Shown piece after piece: positions 23,450-32,687 of a stretch of DNA of 64,000 nucleotides (its first letter is position 1; each line of letters opens with the position of its first letter). Source of the DNA: JACRBE01 sp964429005 (GTDB taxonomy: Bacteria; Chlamydiota; Chlamydiia; Chlamydiales; JACRBE01); contig CAYSAJ010000001.1 in assembly GCA_964429005.1 (NCBI GenBank), forward strand, positions 62,001 through 126,000, in the 5' to 3' direction. The notes beneath the pieces were generated by a model. It did not search any database, was not told where the DNA came from, and saw only the letters and a program-made list of their open reading frames with translations. The position numbers and the translations under genes are program-made.

Positions 23450-25007
23450 GCTTCTCTTCTTCTTGTTTGATTTCTTCTTTTTTCATCCTTCTGCTAGCCA
23501 TAAACCTAAACACGATCAGTAAGACTAAGAGAAAAGCGCAAGCCCAGATCATTGCATAAAAAGCATCGAGAAGAGAAAGGAAATAGGCCTGTTTGTCAAC
23601 AAGACGGTTCATCATAACAGTAGATTGAGGAGCATTAAATGAAAGCTCCCTATAAGTCTCCATTCCTTGGACAACAGGCTCCCTGTAGTCATTGATCCTC
23701 TCAGAGATTCGAAAATGATGGTGAATCCCTCTTCTTTGCCATAGCGTCGTAAAAAGAGAGGTTCCGATTCCTCCGGACATACTGCGCACAAAGTGAAATA
23801 TACCTAAGGCGCCTGGCATTTCATCAACAGAAACTTCCCTCATAGCTAGCAAGTTCAAAGGAGCAGCAAAAGTAGCAAAACCTATTCCCATGATAATCCG
23901 AGAAATCCCAATGTGGATCACATCAACATTGGTAGTGAAGGTGAGAATGTAGATAAACGATGCAATAAAAAAGCACATCGTAATCATGAGTAGAGGTAAG
24001 ATGCCCAGTTTGTCAATAAGCTTTGGAATGATAGGAGACAAAAGAACAGGGAAAAGACCTAAAGGTGCGATAGCAACTCCTGCCCAGTAAGCATCATATC
24101 CCATGTAAGATTGAAGCCAAAGAGGGATCAGAACGATCGAACCAAAATAAGAAGCGTAGGAAATCGCCATCAAAATCGTAGCAAGATAAAAGCTTCTAAA
24201 CCGAAACACCCGCAGGTTAAGAAAAGGGTCTTTTTTTATGAACTGGAAGGGGATCAGGTAAATATAACAAAGAATGAAGGTAACACCCAGGATTCTCATC
24301 CGGTGTGAATTAAGCCAATCCCAATCCTGACCTTTATCGAGAAAGACCTGAAGACAGGTCGCTCCTAGAGCAAATAAAAAAAATCCAAGATAATCAAAGC
24401 TTTTTTTCATCGTTACGCTCTCTCGCCCTTTGAGTAGGATCGCAATTCCTAAAGCGCAAATGACCCCAAAGGGAACATTGATCAAAAAAATCCAAGGCCA
24501 GGTGTAGTTTACACAAATCCAACCTCCGAGCACTGGACCTATAACGGGGGCTACCATAATAATCAATGCCCATGCTGCAATCGCTTTTGTCGTGCTTTTG
24601 GGAGGATTTACCTCCGCAATAAACCCTTGAGAAAGGGGGACAATAGGACCAGCAACGAGCCCTTGAATAAACCTTCCGACAATAATCATGTCAAAACTGA
24701 ATGAAATACCACAAATCCATGATAGAAAAGTGAAAAGTGCAACCGATGCAACAAACACACGAACTCGGCCAAAAGTCCTAGAGAGCCATCCTGTCAAAGG
24801 CAGGCCTATCGCATTCCCTACAGCAAACGCCGTGATCACATAGGTCCCTTGATCCACAGACACTGCCAAATCTCCCGCTATGTAAGGAAGCGCTACATTA
24901 GCAACAGAATAGTCAAGCACATACATGAAGGTTGTCAAAGAAATCAGAATGTTTAAAAGAATTCTTTGAGGCCCTGGCAAATACTTGTCTTGCGCTTGCG
25001 TAGTCAT
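23427..25007 (-). CDS. emrB: EmrB-type DHA2 multidrug exporter
   Basis: A 526-residue, 14-helix MFS transporter forming the inner-membrane pump of an EmrAB-TolC-like system. It carries the DHA2 features DYSVANVALPYIAGDL (about 31-46), GWLSRTFGRVRVFV (loop 2-3 motif) and the motif-C-like APVIGPVLGGWI (about 152-163). The ATG at 25007 overlaps the emrA stop as TAATG, so I prefer it over an in-frame GTG 12 bp upstream. It is the last gene of the minus-strand operon outer membrane factor-emrA-emrB. Confidence 0.93.
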   Translation of the reverse strand: MTTQAQDKYLPGPQRILLNILISLTTFMYVLDYSVANVALPYIAGDLAVSVDQGTYVITAFAVGNAIGLPLTGWLSRTFGRVRVFVASVALFTFLSWICGISFSFDMIIVGRFIQGLVAGPIVPLSQGFIAEVNPPKSTTKAIAAWALIIMVAPVIGPVLGGWICVNYTWPWIFLINVPFGVICALGIAILLKGRESVTMKKSFDYLGFFLFALGATCLQVFLDKGQDWDWLNSHRMRILGVTFILCYIYLIPFQFIKKDPFLNLRVFRFRSFYLATILMAISYASYFGSIVLIPLWLQSYMGYDAYWAGVAIAPLGLFPVLLSPIIPKLIDKLGILPLLMITMCFFIASFIYILTFTTNVDVIHIGISRIIMGIGFATFAAPLNLLAMREVSVDEMPGALGIFHFVRSMSGGIGTSLFTTLWQRRGIHHHFRISERINDYREPVVQGMETYRELSFNAPQSTVMMNRLVDKQAYFLSLLDAFYAMIWACAFLLVLLIVFRFMASRRMKKEEIKQEEEKLSHFSVE

Positions 25008-26200
25008 TAAAAGTTCCACATGGCGGGGGCGTTTACATTGAACATCGCGTTCGCTGACAGGATCTGCTTAACAATTTCATCAACACCTTGTTCTTGCTCA
25101 CCGTAAATGCCCGTCTGATAAACAGGAAGATCTGGAGAGTCTGCAGGAACTCTTGGGCCAAATTGATCTGTTGTATCTATTGTTGAATAAAGAGATAAAC
25201 CGATGCGAAGTGGGTTGCGTGCGATTTCTTGTGGGTCTAAATCAATTCTTACTGGAACCCTCTGAACGATTTTGATCCAATTCCCCGTGGCATTTTGAGG
25301 CGGTATGATTGAAAAAGCAGCGCCAGTTCCTCCATCGATCCCTGTTACAACACCATTATAGGTGACTGAAGAACCGTAAAGGTCTGAGGTAATCTTCGCT
25401 CTTTGACCAATACGAATTTGTGAAACATCCACTTCACGATAGTTGGCTTCAACCCAGATTTGATCTAGAGGGACAAGCGCTATTAATACTTCTGTAGGTT
25501 TGGCCATAGACCCAACTTGGGCAATACGCTTAGAGACGATCCCATGGGTTGGCGCACGGATTAAACAACGCTCTAAGTTGACGTAGCTTTCTTTGAAATC
25601 AGCAATTGCTTTTAAAACTAAAGGATGAGTTGCAAGCGTGGTGTTTTGGATAAGAGCATAAACTTGTTTAAGCTTGGCTAAAGAAGCGTCTACATTTGAA
25701 GAGGCTTCTTCGTAGTGAAGTTTAGCATGGAGGAATTCTTCTTTTGAAACAGCTCCTTCATTCACTAGGTTTTTTCGATTATCATAGTCAATTTGTCTTA
25801 ATTCTTTTTGTGCCTGATAAGTTCTCAGCTCTGAGTTCATCTGAGAAAACTCTTCAAAGAGCTTAGAAACATCCCTTACCGTTTGAGAGAGAATCGCATA
25901 ATTTCGATCATACGCAATTTGATAGTCTGTTTTATCAAGCTCAATCAGTATTTGGCCCTGTTTGACATATCTTTGGTTGTCTGTATTAACCGATGTCACG
26001 ATCCCTTCAATCTGAGGTGATATGTTAACGATATTTCCATGGACATAAGCATCATCTGTTGTATCTCTATATCTCCCCCATCCCCACCAGTAGATTGCAA
26101 TGATGAGGCAGGTAATAAGGATTGAGATCGTAAAATAGAAGATGAATTTTTTAGAGGATGATCCATTACCCGAATTTTCTGTTTTATCCACGTCTGTCAC
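25007..26200 (-). CDS. emrA: EmrA-type membrane fusion protein (HlyD family)
   Basis: A 397-residue periplasmic adaptor with one N-terminal membrane helix (about 18-42). It has a lipoyl-like half motif TTDDAYVHGNIVNISPQIEG (about 53-72), a coiled-coil hairpin (about 95-210) and a second lipoyl/beta-barrel region (RAPTHGIVSKRIAQVGS, about 217-233). It bridges the EmrB-like pump and the outer membrane channel encoded on either side, overlapping one by 17 bp and touching the other. Length and order are exactly those of EmrA systems. Confidence 0.94.
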   Translation of the reverse strand: MTDVDKTENSGNGSSSKKFIFYFTISILITCLIIAIYWWGWGRYRDTTDDAYVHGNIVNISPQIEGIVTSVNTDNQRYVKQGQILIELDKTDYQIAYDRNYAILSQTVRDVSKLFEEFSQMNSELRTYQAQKELRQIDYDNRKNLVNEGAVSKEEFLHAKLHYEEASSNVDASLAKLKQVYALIQNTTLATHPLVLKAIADFKESYVNLERCLIRAPTHGIVSKRIAQVGSMAKPTEVLIALVPLDQIWVEANYREVDVSQIRIGQRAKITSDLYGSSVTYNGVVTGIDGGTGAAFSIIPPQNATGNWIKIVQRVPVRIDLDPQEIARNPLRIGLSLYSTIDTTDQFGPRVPADSPDLPVYQTGIYGEQEQGVDEIVKQILSANAMFNVNAPAMWNF

Positions 26201-27635
26201 CTTTTGCCTCCCACCTTAGATCGAAGGGTTCGTAAAATCCCCCTCCGAGAGATTTGATTAATTCTATCGCTTGTGTTTGATACATAAGCTGGACTGAAAT
26301 CAGGTCAATTTGTTTTTCAACCATGGTAATATTGTGCACGAGTACATTTTGATATGGGTCAATACCATGGTTGAACCGAGAAAGATAGAGTTGGTAAATT
26401 GAAACCGCATCCTGATAAATTTCCTCTTCATTTTGCAAAACAAGACGAACTTTTTTCATTAGAGTCATCTGATCTGCCACTTCGGCTGAAGCTTGCAAAA
26501 AGAGTTGATTATACTTGTACATATTCTCCTCAAGCTTTGCGAGTTTATTTGCCAAACTTGCAGTGAGCCTACCTCCGGTATATAGGGGTAAATTCAAAGT
26601 AGGATTGATCACCCAAGCACCACCTGCAGAAGAAAAAAGATTGTAGCCACTGAGTGTAAAGCTTTGAAATCCTGCTCCCATCATCAAGTCTACTGTTGGA
26701 TAAAAATCAGCCTTAGCTTTTCTCATCTCATGAATTGAAGCCTCCACCATCCACATTTGTGCATTCAAATCAGGTCTTCGAAGTAAAAGTTCTTTTCCTA
26801 TATTAGCGGGAATGGGAAGTGTAGGTATATTCGTGTAGTAGTAATTTACATCGACAATTTCCAGAGGGTCTTGACCGAGCAAGATGTTAAGCCTATGAAG
26901 AACTACATTTTCTTGCGCAACTTCTTCACTGATTTTCTGCTCTATCTCCTGAATTTTTATTTTTGCTTGGAGCACTTGCATCTGGTTATCAAGCTCATAT
27001 TTTTTTCGAAGGAAAATAAGCTCATAATACTGCTGATATAAAGAAAGAAGAGCACGAAGTTGCTGAGTTGTAACACGGGAAGAAAGCAAACTAAAGTATT
27101 CTTTTGCGATAGAAATTGAAACAAGTAAATCCGCTTGTTTTTTTTCAGCAAGAATACTCCCTGCTCTTCCTAAAAAAGCTTGAAACAGATTCTTGTTTTT
27201 TTGAAAAAAATCAAGTTCATAAGAAAAGCTAAGACCAAGGTTGATCAAGTTGTTTGTGAGTGGAATTCCCGGAATCACAAGGTCTCCATTTTGGGACCAA
27301 TGTTGGTATTGGTCAGAAAAACCAAAATTCACACTAGGAAACAAATTTGATTTTGCAACAAGAGCTTCTTGGTAAGCTGCTTTCCATTTGGAAGTGGCAC
27401 TCTGTAATGAAGGATTATTTTTTAAACCCACTTCTATTAAAGTGGATAATTTGGGATCTTGAAAAAGCGTCCACCATTTGGGGTCTTTTAGAGCATTTTC
27501 ATCTACTTTAAAGAGCGAAGAAGAATCATCGACACAAATCGTCTGATCTAAAAGAGGAACATCTGTCGTATAATCTTTCACCGACATACATGATGAAAGT
27601 AAAAAAAAACATGCAAAGCACGTCACTTTCTTCAT
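26184..27635 (-). CDS. Outer-membrane efflux lipoprotein (NodT/OprM/TolC family)
   Basis: A 483-residue outer membrane factor with a lipobox LSSC (Cys16) and two homologous OEP repeats. Signatures include DPKWWTLFQDPKLSTLIEVGLKNN (read as DPKWW...F.DP..L..L..N.LKNNP), LLRRPDLNAQMWMVEASIHEMRKAKADFYP (in parts, about residues 284-313) and the internal tandem half after NPTLNLPLYTGGRLTA. It is the exit duct of the tripartite pump and first gene of the minus-strand operon, divergent from sua5. Fatty-acylation and family placement are inferred from motifs. Confidence 0.92.
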   Translation of the reverse strand: MKKVTCFACFFLLSSCMSVKDYTTDVPLLDQTICVDDSSSLFKVDENALKDPKWWTLFQDPKLSTLIEVGLKNNPSLQSATSKWKAAYQEALVAKSNLFPSVNFGFSDQYQHWSQNGDLVIPGIPLTNNLINLGLSFSYELDFFQKNKNLFQAFLGRAGSILAEKKQADLLVSISIAKEYFSLLSSRVTTQQLRALLSLYQQYYELIFLRKKYELDNQMQVLQAKIKIQEIEQKISEEVAQENVVLHRLNILLGQDPLEIVDVNYYYTNIPTLPIPANIGKELLLRRPDLNAQMWMVEASIHEMRKAKADFYPTVDLMMGAGFQSFTLSGYNLFSSAGGAWVINPTLNLPLYTGGRLTASLANKLAKLEENMYKYNQLFLQASAEVADQMTLMKKVRLVLQNEEEIYQDAVSIYQLYLSRFNHGIDPYQNVLVHNITMVEKQIDLISVQLMYQTQAIELIKSLGGGFYEPFDLRWEAKGDRRG

Positions 27636-27783
27636 AGATCTCCCCCAATCCCTTCCTAATAAGTGACCCCATTTTTTATGTAAAACAATTTATACAGCTG
27701 CTTGTAATAAAATATTTGAATCTAAGCTTTCTAAAAAATTACCTTCTAAATTTTCCTCACTGCTTCTAATCGAGACTTTTGCT

Positions 27784-27789
27784 ATAATT
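27784..27789 (+). promoter_or_regulatory. Consensus -10 box almost touching the sua5 start
   Basis: A perfect TATAAT lies at 27784-27789, only 8 bp before the sua5 ATG. No good -35 hexamer lies 16-18 bp upstream. If used, the transcript would be leaderless or nearly so. It could also be a chance match. Confidence 0.35.
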
Positions 27790-27797
27790 TAGCCTCT

Positions 27798-28721
27798 ATG
27801 CTCATTAAACTTTCAGAAGCTCAAGCTCTCCTAATAGAAGGTGAAATTCTCGCCGTTCCTACAGAGACTGTTTACGGTCTTGCAGCTCTTGCTCGTCTTC
27901 CAAAAGCGATTGAAAAAATTTATCTGACAAAAGGGCGGAGTAAAAAAAACCCTTTAATCGTTCACATCTCAAATATTTCACAAATAGAAGAATTTGTTTC
28001 ACACATTCCCAGTGATTTTCTCACACTCTGTGCGAGTTTTTGGCCGGGGCCTATGACTTTTCTTCTTCCAGCCAAAGATTCAGTTTCTTCATTGATAACA
28101 GCTGGATTACCTACTGTCGCGGTTCGAATGCCTAGACATGCCTCAACTCTTGCTTTAATTGAAAAAGTTGGTCCTATTGTTGCCCCTTCCGCAAATCTTT
28201 CTGGCAAGCCTTCATCAACTCTTGTAGAGCATGTAACAGATGATTTTGGCTCCTCTTTCCCTATTTTAGAGGGCCCATCCCCAGATCTTGGTGTTGAGTC
28301 TACCATTATAGGCTTTGTAGATCATGGATGGAAAATCCTTCGACATGGCGTTATCTCTCAGGAATCGATAGAAGAAGTTCTTTGTGAAAAAATGGAAGAA
28401 TCTGATCTGGCCATTTGCCCCGGCAAAATGCTCAAGCACTACAGCCCCAATGCCGAGCTTTTTTCTAACCCTGATGATTTATCAAAAGCTGAAGTTATTA
28501 TAGGATTTGAAAACCGAACCTACCCCTCCCCATTGCCCCTTTATTCCCTAGGGATTGATTCCAATCCAGAAATGATCGCAAAAAATTTATTTACAATCCT
28601 TAGATCTCTTGATTCACACAAAATTAAGAACGCTTGGATCGACCTTGACCTTCCCCACGAGAGACTTTACCGTACCATATTAGAAAGGCTGAGCAGAGCC
28701 ATGGAAAAGGAAAAAATATGA
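27798..28721 (+). CDS. sua5: Threonylcarbamoyl-AMP synthase, Sua5 type
   Basis: A 307-residue enzyme that makes L-threonylcarbamoyl-AMP from threonine, bicarbonate and ATP for the t6A37 modification of ANN-decoding tRNAs. The YrdC domain (about 1-205) shows VPTETVYGLAA (20-30) and KGRSKKNPLIVHI. The C-terminal Sua5 domain begins after the linker CPGKMLKHYSP, whose HY-SP pattern is diagnostic of the Sua5 rather than the shorter TsaC form. It overlaps tsaD, the next enzyme of the pathway, by 4 bp. The first ATG is used because the conserved YrdC N-terminus starts only a few residues later. Confidence 0.94.
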   Translation: MLIKLSEAQALLIEGEILAVPTETVYGLAALARLPKAIEKIYLTKGRSKKNPLIVHISNISQIEEFVSHIPSDFLTLCASFWPGPMTFLLPAKDSVSSLITAGLPTVAVRMPRHASTLALIEKVGPIVAPSANLSGKPSSTLVEHVTDDFGSSFPILEGPSPDLGVESTIIGFVDHGWKILRHGVISQESIEEVLCEKMEESDLAICPGKMLKHYSPNAELFSNPDDLSKAEVIIGFENRTYPSPLPLYSLGIDSNPEMIAKNLFTILRSLDSHKIKNAWIDLDLPHERLYRTILERLSRAMEKEKI

Positions 28722-29743
28722 TTGTTTTAGGCATCGAAACAACCTGCGATGAAACAGCTGTTGCGATCGTTCGAGACGGGCATGAAATTTTATCAAACGT
28801 TGTTTTTTCACAAACAGAGCTTCATCAATCTCTAGGTGGGGTCATGCCCGAACTGGCTTGCAGAAAGCATCTCGATATGATTTTTCCTATGATCCAAAAA
28901 GCGCTCGATGAGGCCCATTTATCCCTAAGTGGGATCGATCTTATTAGTGTAGCAGAGGGGCCAGGTCTTGTAGGCGCCCTCATAATAGGAGTTAATGTTG
29001 CAAAAACACTAGCTTACTCCCTAAACAGGCCTTTTGTCGGAGTAAACCATGTCGAAGCGCACATCTATTCTGCAATGATGCAATCCACTCACTATAAACT
29101 TCCTGCCTTAGGTCTTGTAATCTCCGGAGGTCACACCTTACTTGTTAAAATTGAAAGTATAGGTCAGTATAAACTGATAAGCACTACTGTGGATGATGCG
29201 ATCGGTGAGTGTTTCGACAAGGTCGCTAAAATGTTATCTCTTCCATACCCAGGTGGTCCCGAGGTCGAAAAACTGGCTAGGAAAGGGGATCCAAACTTAC
29301 ACCCTTTTAAACCGTCTAAAGTAAAAGGAATGCCACTTTACTTTTCTTTTAGCGGCCTAAAAACTCAAGTTATGCATGCTCTTTTTGGCAAAAATCAAAA
29401 AATAATTCGTGAATTTCCTCTCGAGAATCAAAAAAAATGTGATATCGCTGCAAGTTTTCAACTAGCCGCAATTTCCGATGTTATATATAAGACAATTTTA
29501 GCGGCCCATCAAGAGGGCTGCAGCGATATCTTTTTAGGGGGAGGTGTGAGTAGCAACTCCAAACTCCGTGAGTTGTTTTCGTCCCTTGCTCCCCCTACCT
29601 TTCAAATCCATTTCCCCCCAAAAGGACTTTCTATTGATAATGCTGCAATGATTGCAGGCCTTGGCTATCACAATTTTCTTCAAAAAGGCCCTCATCCAGA
29701 CTTTAGACTTTCTGTCTCTCCAAGACTTTCCTTTGCAGAGTAA
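28718..29743 (+). CDS. tsaD: tRNA N6-adenosine threonylcarbamoyltransferase
   Basis: A 341-residue ASKHA-fold enzyme that transfers the threonylcarbamoyl group from TC-AMP to A37 of tRNA. It has GIETTCDETAVAIV (5-18), the metal-binding H111-x-E-x-H115 (NHVEAH), SGGHTLL (about 136-142) and the C-terminal PPKGLSIDNAAMIAGLGY region with its metal-ligand Asp. It overlaps sua5 by 4 bp, so two consecutive steps of t6A synthesis are co-translated. The partner genes tsaB and tsaE are not in the window. Confidence 0.97.
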   Translation: MIVLGIETTCDETAVAIVRDGHEILSNVVFSQTELHQSLGGVMPELACRKHLDMIFPMIQKALDEAHLSLSGIDLISVAEGPGLVGALIIGVNVAKTLAYSLNRPFVGVNHVEAHIYSAMMQSTHYKLPALGLVISGGHTLLVKIESIGQYKLISTTVDDAIGECFDKVAKMLSLPYPGGPEVEKLARKGDPNLHPFKPSKVKGMPLYFSFSGLKTQVMHALFGKNQKIIREFPLENQKKCDIAASFQLAAISDVIYKTILAAHQEGCSDIFLGGGVSSNSKLRELFSSLAPPTFQIHFPPKGLSIDNAAMIAGLGYHNFLQKGPHPDFRLSVSPRLSFAE

Positions 29744-29749
29744 AAATAC

Positions 29750-29778
29750 TTGTCGAATTAAGAGTTTATGATTACAAT
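29750..29778 (+). promoter_or_regulatory. Promoter of the rpmG-lolC/E-lolD unit
   Basis: TTGTCG (29750-29755) and TACAAT (29773-29778) with a 17 bp spacer lie just after tsaD, about 40 bp before the rpmG ATG. Confidence 0.5.
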
Positions 29779-29818
29779 GTCCCCTTATTTTGTATAAAAA
29801 AGTGAAAGGATTTTACCC

Positions 29819-29980
29819 ATGGCCAAAAAAGGTGCTAGAGAAAAAATTAAATTAAAGAGTACAGAAAGTTCTGAGTGCTACTGGACAATGAAGAATAAGA
29901 AAACGACAACAGAGCGCATGGAACTCAAAAAATACGACAAAACTTTAAAAAAACATGTGGTTTTTAAAGAAGCCAAGTAA
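29819..29980 (+). CDS. rpmG: 50S ribosomal protein L33
   Basis: A 53-residue basic protein, MAKKGAREKIKLKSTESSE onward, ending KHVVFKEAK. The ESSECYWTMKNKK block and ERMELKKYDKTLKKHV are those of L33. Only one Cys is present, so it is the zinc-free (C-minus) form rather than the four-Cys form. The stop abuts the ATG of the following permease gene (TAAATG). The same order, rpmG then a LolC/E-like permease and lolD, occurs in Chlamydia (CT150-CT152 from memory). Too short for many gene finders but unambiguous. Confidence 0.95.
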   Translation: MAKKGAREKIKLKSTESSECYWTMKNKKTTTERMELKKYDKTLKKHVVFKEAK

Positions 29981-31990
29981 ATGTTTGAATTTTCCGTAAT
30001 AAGGAAGTATTTGATCCCTAAAAAACGACATCTTTCCGTTTCATTGATCGGAATGATGTCGTTTTTCGTTATTGCATCCGTCGTTTGGCTTATCCTCATT
30101 TTTTTATCTGTCACCAGCGGAATCGAGCAAAACTGGCTATCTAAACTCACTCAGCTGAATGCTCCGGTGCAAATCACACCCACCCATCGCTATTACCACT
30201 CATATTACTACCTCGTTGACCAATACTCCTCAGCTTCCTCTTACCACGCAAAAACTCTTCGAGAAAAAAAAGAGAACTCCCAATTCGATCCTTATGATCC
30301 ATCTGTAGATTTTGCCCTTCCAAGAAACTTTCCCAAAGCAGAGGGCAAGGATCTTGTTAAAGAACTATTTGAATGCGTTAACACCCTAAAGAGCAAACAC
30401 CCTGACCTAGGGGCTCAAGATTTTGAAGTAGCTCCAACTCTCCTCAAAGTAAAGCTCTTTAGGCCCTCAAGGCTCTCATCCAGTGTCTCTCTATCACAGA
30501 ATGTAATCACTCAAGCATCCTACCTTCAATCGATCATGGATGAGAACCCGTCGTTTGGCGAAGTGCTCCTTCCTCCAACAGAAGACGACCTGGATCAACT
30601 CTTATCTAAACTTCGTTTTACAATACAATCTCCTTTAGCAGACCAGCCATCCTATGAAATGAGGAAAGAATTCTCAGATGAATCTTCTCACAGAATTCTT
30701 GAGGCTCTATTCCAGCACGGACATGTAGAAGAAGTAGCCCTTCATTCTGAGAAACCCGTTTTTGCTAAAGCCTTCGTAGAAGAAGCAGCCGTTCGGGGAT
30801 TGTTTCAAGATGGAGCATTACATATAAAAGAGGATCTTTCTCTACCCCTTTGGAAAATTTCTGCGCAAAAGATTGTTTGTGAAAATGAAAACCTCTTTCT
30901 TTCTCTATCAACACCTATATATTTTGATGATGGGCTCACCTTAATCATAGAAAAAATATTCCCTGCTTTCTTTTGGCATGCAAAAGCAAACCACCCCTCC
31001 AAAGCCCTTATCAAAGTCAGTCCTTTTGAAGTTTCAATCACAAAAGCTTCCCCTCAAACCCATTTCGAAGCTTCTCCTGAGATAGAACCTGTTTGGGCTT
31101 ACAAAGTTCAGGGTTCCATTAAATTCCCAACTTGTGATTCGGGCGATCCAATATTAGCGCCAAAGCATTTAAGGGACCAAGATGTTCGGATTGGAGATGT
31201 AGGCTATATTTCAACAGGAACTTTTTCTTTTTCGGCTCAAAATGAACAGCGACTTCCGATTCAAATCGCCGGCTTCTATGATCCAGGGATCATGGCTGTA
31301 GGGGCGAGGGCTTTGTTTGCCCCTTATGACCTTGTTCACACCGCAAGCATGCCTGGATATGAAGATGGTGTCGATCCTCTGCTGAAAAATGGAATACAGG
31401 TTTGGAGTCTAGATTTCAAAGAGCGCACAGCTCTTAAACATGAATTGGAACTCCTCCTTAAAGATAAAGGGCTAAGCCCATACTTTACTGTATCCTCATT
31501 AGAAGACTACCCGTTTGCTCGAGATCTGTTAGAACAATTTCAAAGTGACAAGACCCTGTTTATGCTGGTTGGATTTATCATCCTGTGCGTCGCCTGCTCA
31601 AATATCATCGCACTTCTGATGATCCTTGTAAAAGACAAACGCCGGGAAATTGGGATCATGCAGGCGATGGGAGCTTCGAAGAAAAGTATTGCTTTCATCT
31701 TCGGTGGAGTAGGAGCGTTTCTTGGACTTATGAGCTGCCTTTTAGGCATATTATTTGCCTATCTCACTCTCCAAAATATCGACACCATTGTCAGCTGGCT
31801 AAGCTACGTTCAAGGGCGCGCTGCTTTTAACCCTTTATTTTATGGCCACCACTTACCTAGCAATCTCAGTCATGACGGTCTCATTTTCCTTTTGATTTGC
31901 ACACCCATTTTATCTCTTGTGGCAAGCCTTGTACCTGCTACGATGGCGATGAGACTCTCAACAACAGATATACTCAGGTCGGAAGGATGA
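29981..31990 (+). CDS. LolC/E-type lipoprotein-releasing ABC permease (extended)
   Basis: A 669-residue FtsX-superfamily permease. One membrane helix lies near the N-terminus (about 23-48), followed by a very large extracytoplasmic domain (about 50-520) and three C-terminal helices (about 527-548, 570-595, 630-655). The coupling helix region DKRREIGIMQAMGASKKSI follows the second helix, as in LolC/LolE. With the ATPase that overlaps its stop (ATGA), it should extract lipoproteins from the inner membrane for transport to the outer membrane. It is about 250 residues longer than LolC/LolE, the excess being periplasmic. A single permease gene implies a homodimer. Confidence 0.88.
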   Translation: MFEFSVIRKYLIPKKRHLSVSLIGMMSFFVIASVVWLILIFLSVTSGIEQNWLSKLTQLNAPVQITPTHRYYHSYYYLVDQYSSASSYHAKTLREKKENSQFDPYDPSVDFALPRNFPKAEGKDLVKELFECVNTLKSKHPDLGAQDFEVAPTLLKVKLFRPSRLSSSVSLSQNVITQASYLQSIMDENPSFGEVLLPPTEDDLDQLLSKLRFTIQSPLADQPSYEMRKEFSDESSHRILEALFQHGHVEEVALHSEKPVFAKAFVEEAAVRGLFQDGALHIKEDLSLPLWKISAQKIVCENENLFLSLSTPIYFDDGLTLIIEKIFPAFFWHAKANHPSKALIKVSPFEVSITKASPQTHFEASPEIEPVWAYKVQGSIKFPTCDSGDPILAPKHLRDQDVRIGDVGYISTGTFSFSAQNEQRLPIQIAGFYDPGIMAVGARALFAPYDLVHTASMPGYEDGVDPLLKNGIQVWSLDFKERTALKHELELLLKDKGLSPYFTVSSLEDYPFARDLLEQFQSDKTLFMLVGFIILCVACSNIIALLMILVKDKRREIGIMQAMGASKKSIAFIFGGVGAFLGLMSCLLGILFAYLTLQNIDTIVSWLSYVQGRAAFNPLFYGHHLPSNLSHDGLIFLLICTPILSLVASLVPATMAMRLSTTDILRSEG

Positions 31991-32658
31991 CGATACTCTC
32001 CACTCAAAACATCTCAAAGAGCTTTCATCAATTTGGGGATATAGTCTTAATTGAAGATCTCTCCGTCTCCTTTGAGCAGGGAACCTCAACAGCCATCATC
32101 GGACCTTCTGGGGTTGGGAAGAGCACTCTACTGCATTTGCTTGGTGGACTTGAGCTCCCAACTAAGGGATCTCTCTTTTTTCAAGAGAAGCCATTTTCTG
32201 ATTATTCATTAGCAGACCTTAGACTTCATCACTTTGGATTCATTTTTCAATCTCACTTCCTGGTTGAGGATCTTTCCTTGATCGACAATATCCTTTTTCC
32301 CGCTAAAATTGCTAGGAAAGGGACACATGTTCACTCTGACTCCTATGCAAGAGCTTTAGACCTTCTACGACGAGTCGACCTGTCTGAAAAACTGAGCGCC
32401 CCCGCTTACTGTTTATCAGGAGGTGAAAAGCAACGAGCCTCCCTAGCCCGGGCGCTCATGAATGACCCTGACATTATCTTCGCCGATGAGCCCACAGGGA
32501 ACCTTGATGCAGCCCATGCTAAAGAGATCCAAGATCTTCTTATCGATCTTACCCACAAATTCAACAAAACACTTCTTGTTGTAACCCACGACGAGTTATT
32601 TGCAGAGCGCCTTGATCGTCAATTTAAATTACAAAACAAAACCCTCATCCCGCTATAA
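31987..32658 (+). CDS. lolD: LolD-like ABC ATPase
   Basis: A 223-residue MacB/LolD-group ATPase. Walker A is GPSGVGKS followed by TLLHLLGGLELPTKG, the signature is LSGGEKQRASLARAL, Walker B IIFADEPTGNLD, and the H-loop VVTHD. The DEPTGNLD and SGGEKQR wording is diagnostic of the LolD/MacB family. ATG 31987 overlaps the permease stop; the frame is open further upstream but the ATGA overlap makes this start the natural one. It powers the permease encoded immediately before. Confidence 0.94.
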   Translation: MTILSTQNISKSFHQFGDIVLIEDLSVSFEQGTSTAIIGPSGVGKSTLLHLLGGLELPTKGSLFFQEKPFSDYSLADLRLHHFGFIFQSHFLVEDLSLIDNILFPAKIARKGTHVHSDSYARALDLLRRVDLSEKLSAPAYCLSGGEKQRASLARALMNDPDIIFADEPTGNLDAAHAKEIQDLLIDLTHKFNKTLLVVTHDELFAERLDRQFKLQNKTLIPL

Positions 32659-32687
32659 TCAGACCAATTTTTTTTGAGGTCTCTGAA

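Noticed and set aside
29878..30150. 90-residue minus-strand open frame over rpmG and the permease start
   Set aside because: Antisense shadow; rpmG is certain from its sequence.
31897..31986. N-terminal extension of the lolD frame
   Set aside because: It overlaps the permease coding end and lacks conservation; the ATGA overlap at 31987 is the natural start.
32654..32659. TATAAT at the end of lolD as a ugd promoter
   Set aside because: It includes the lolD stop codon and lacks a matching -35 sequence, so the evidence is too thin.
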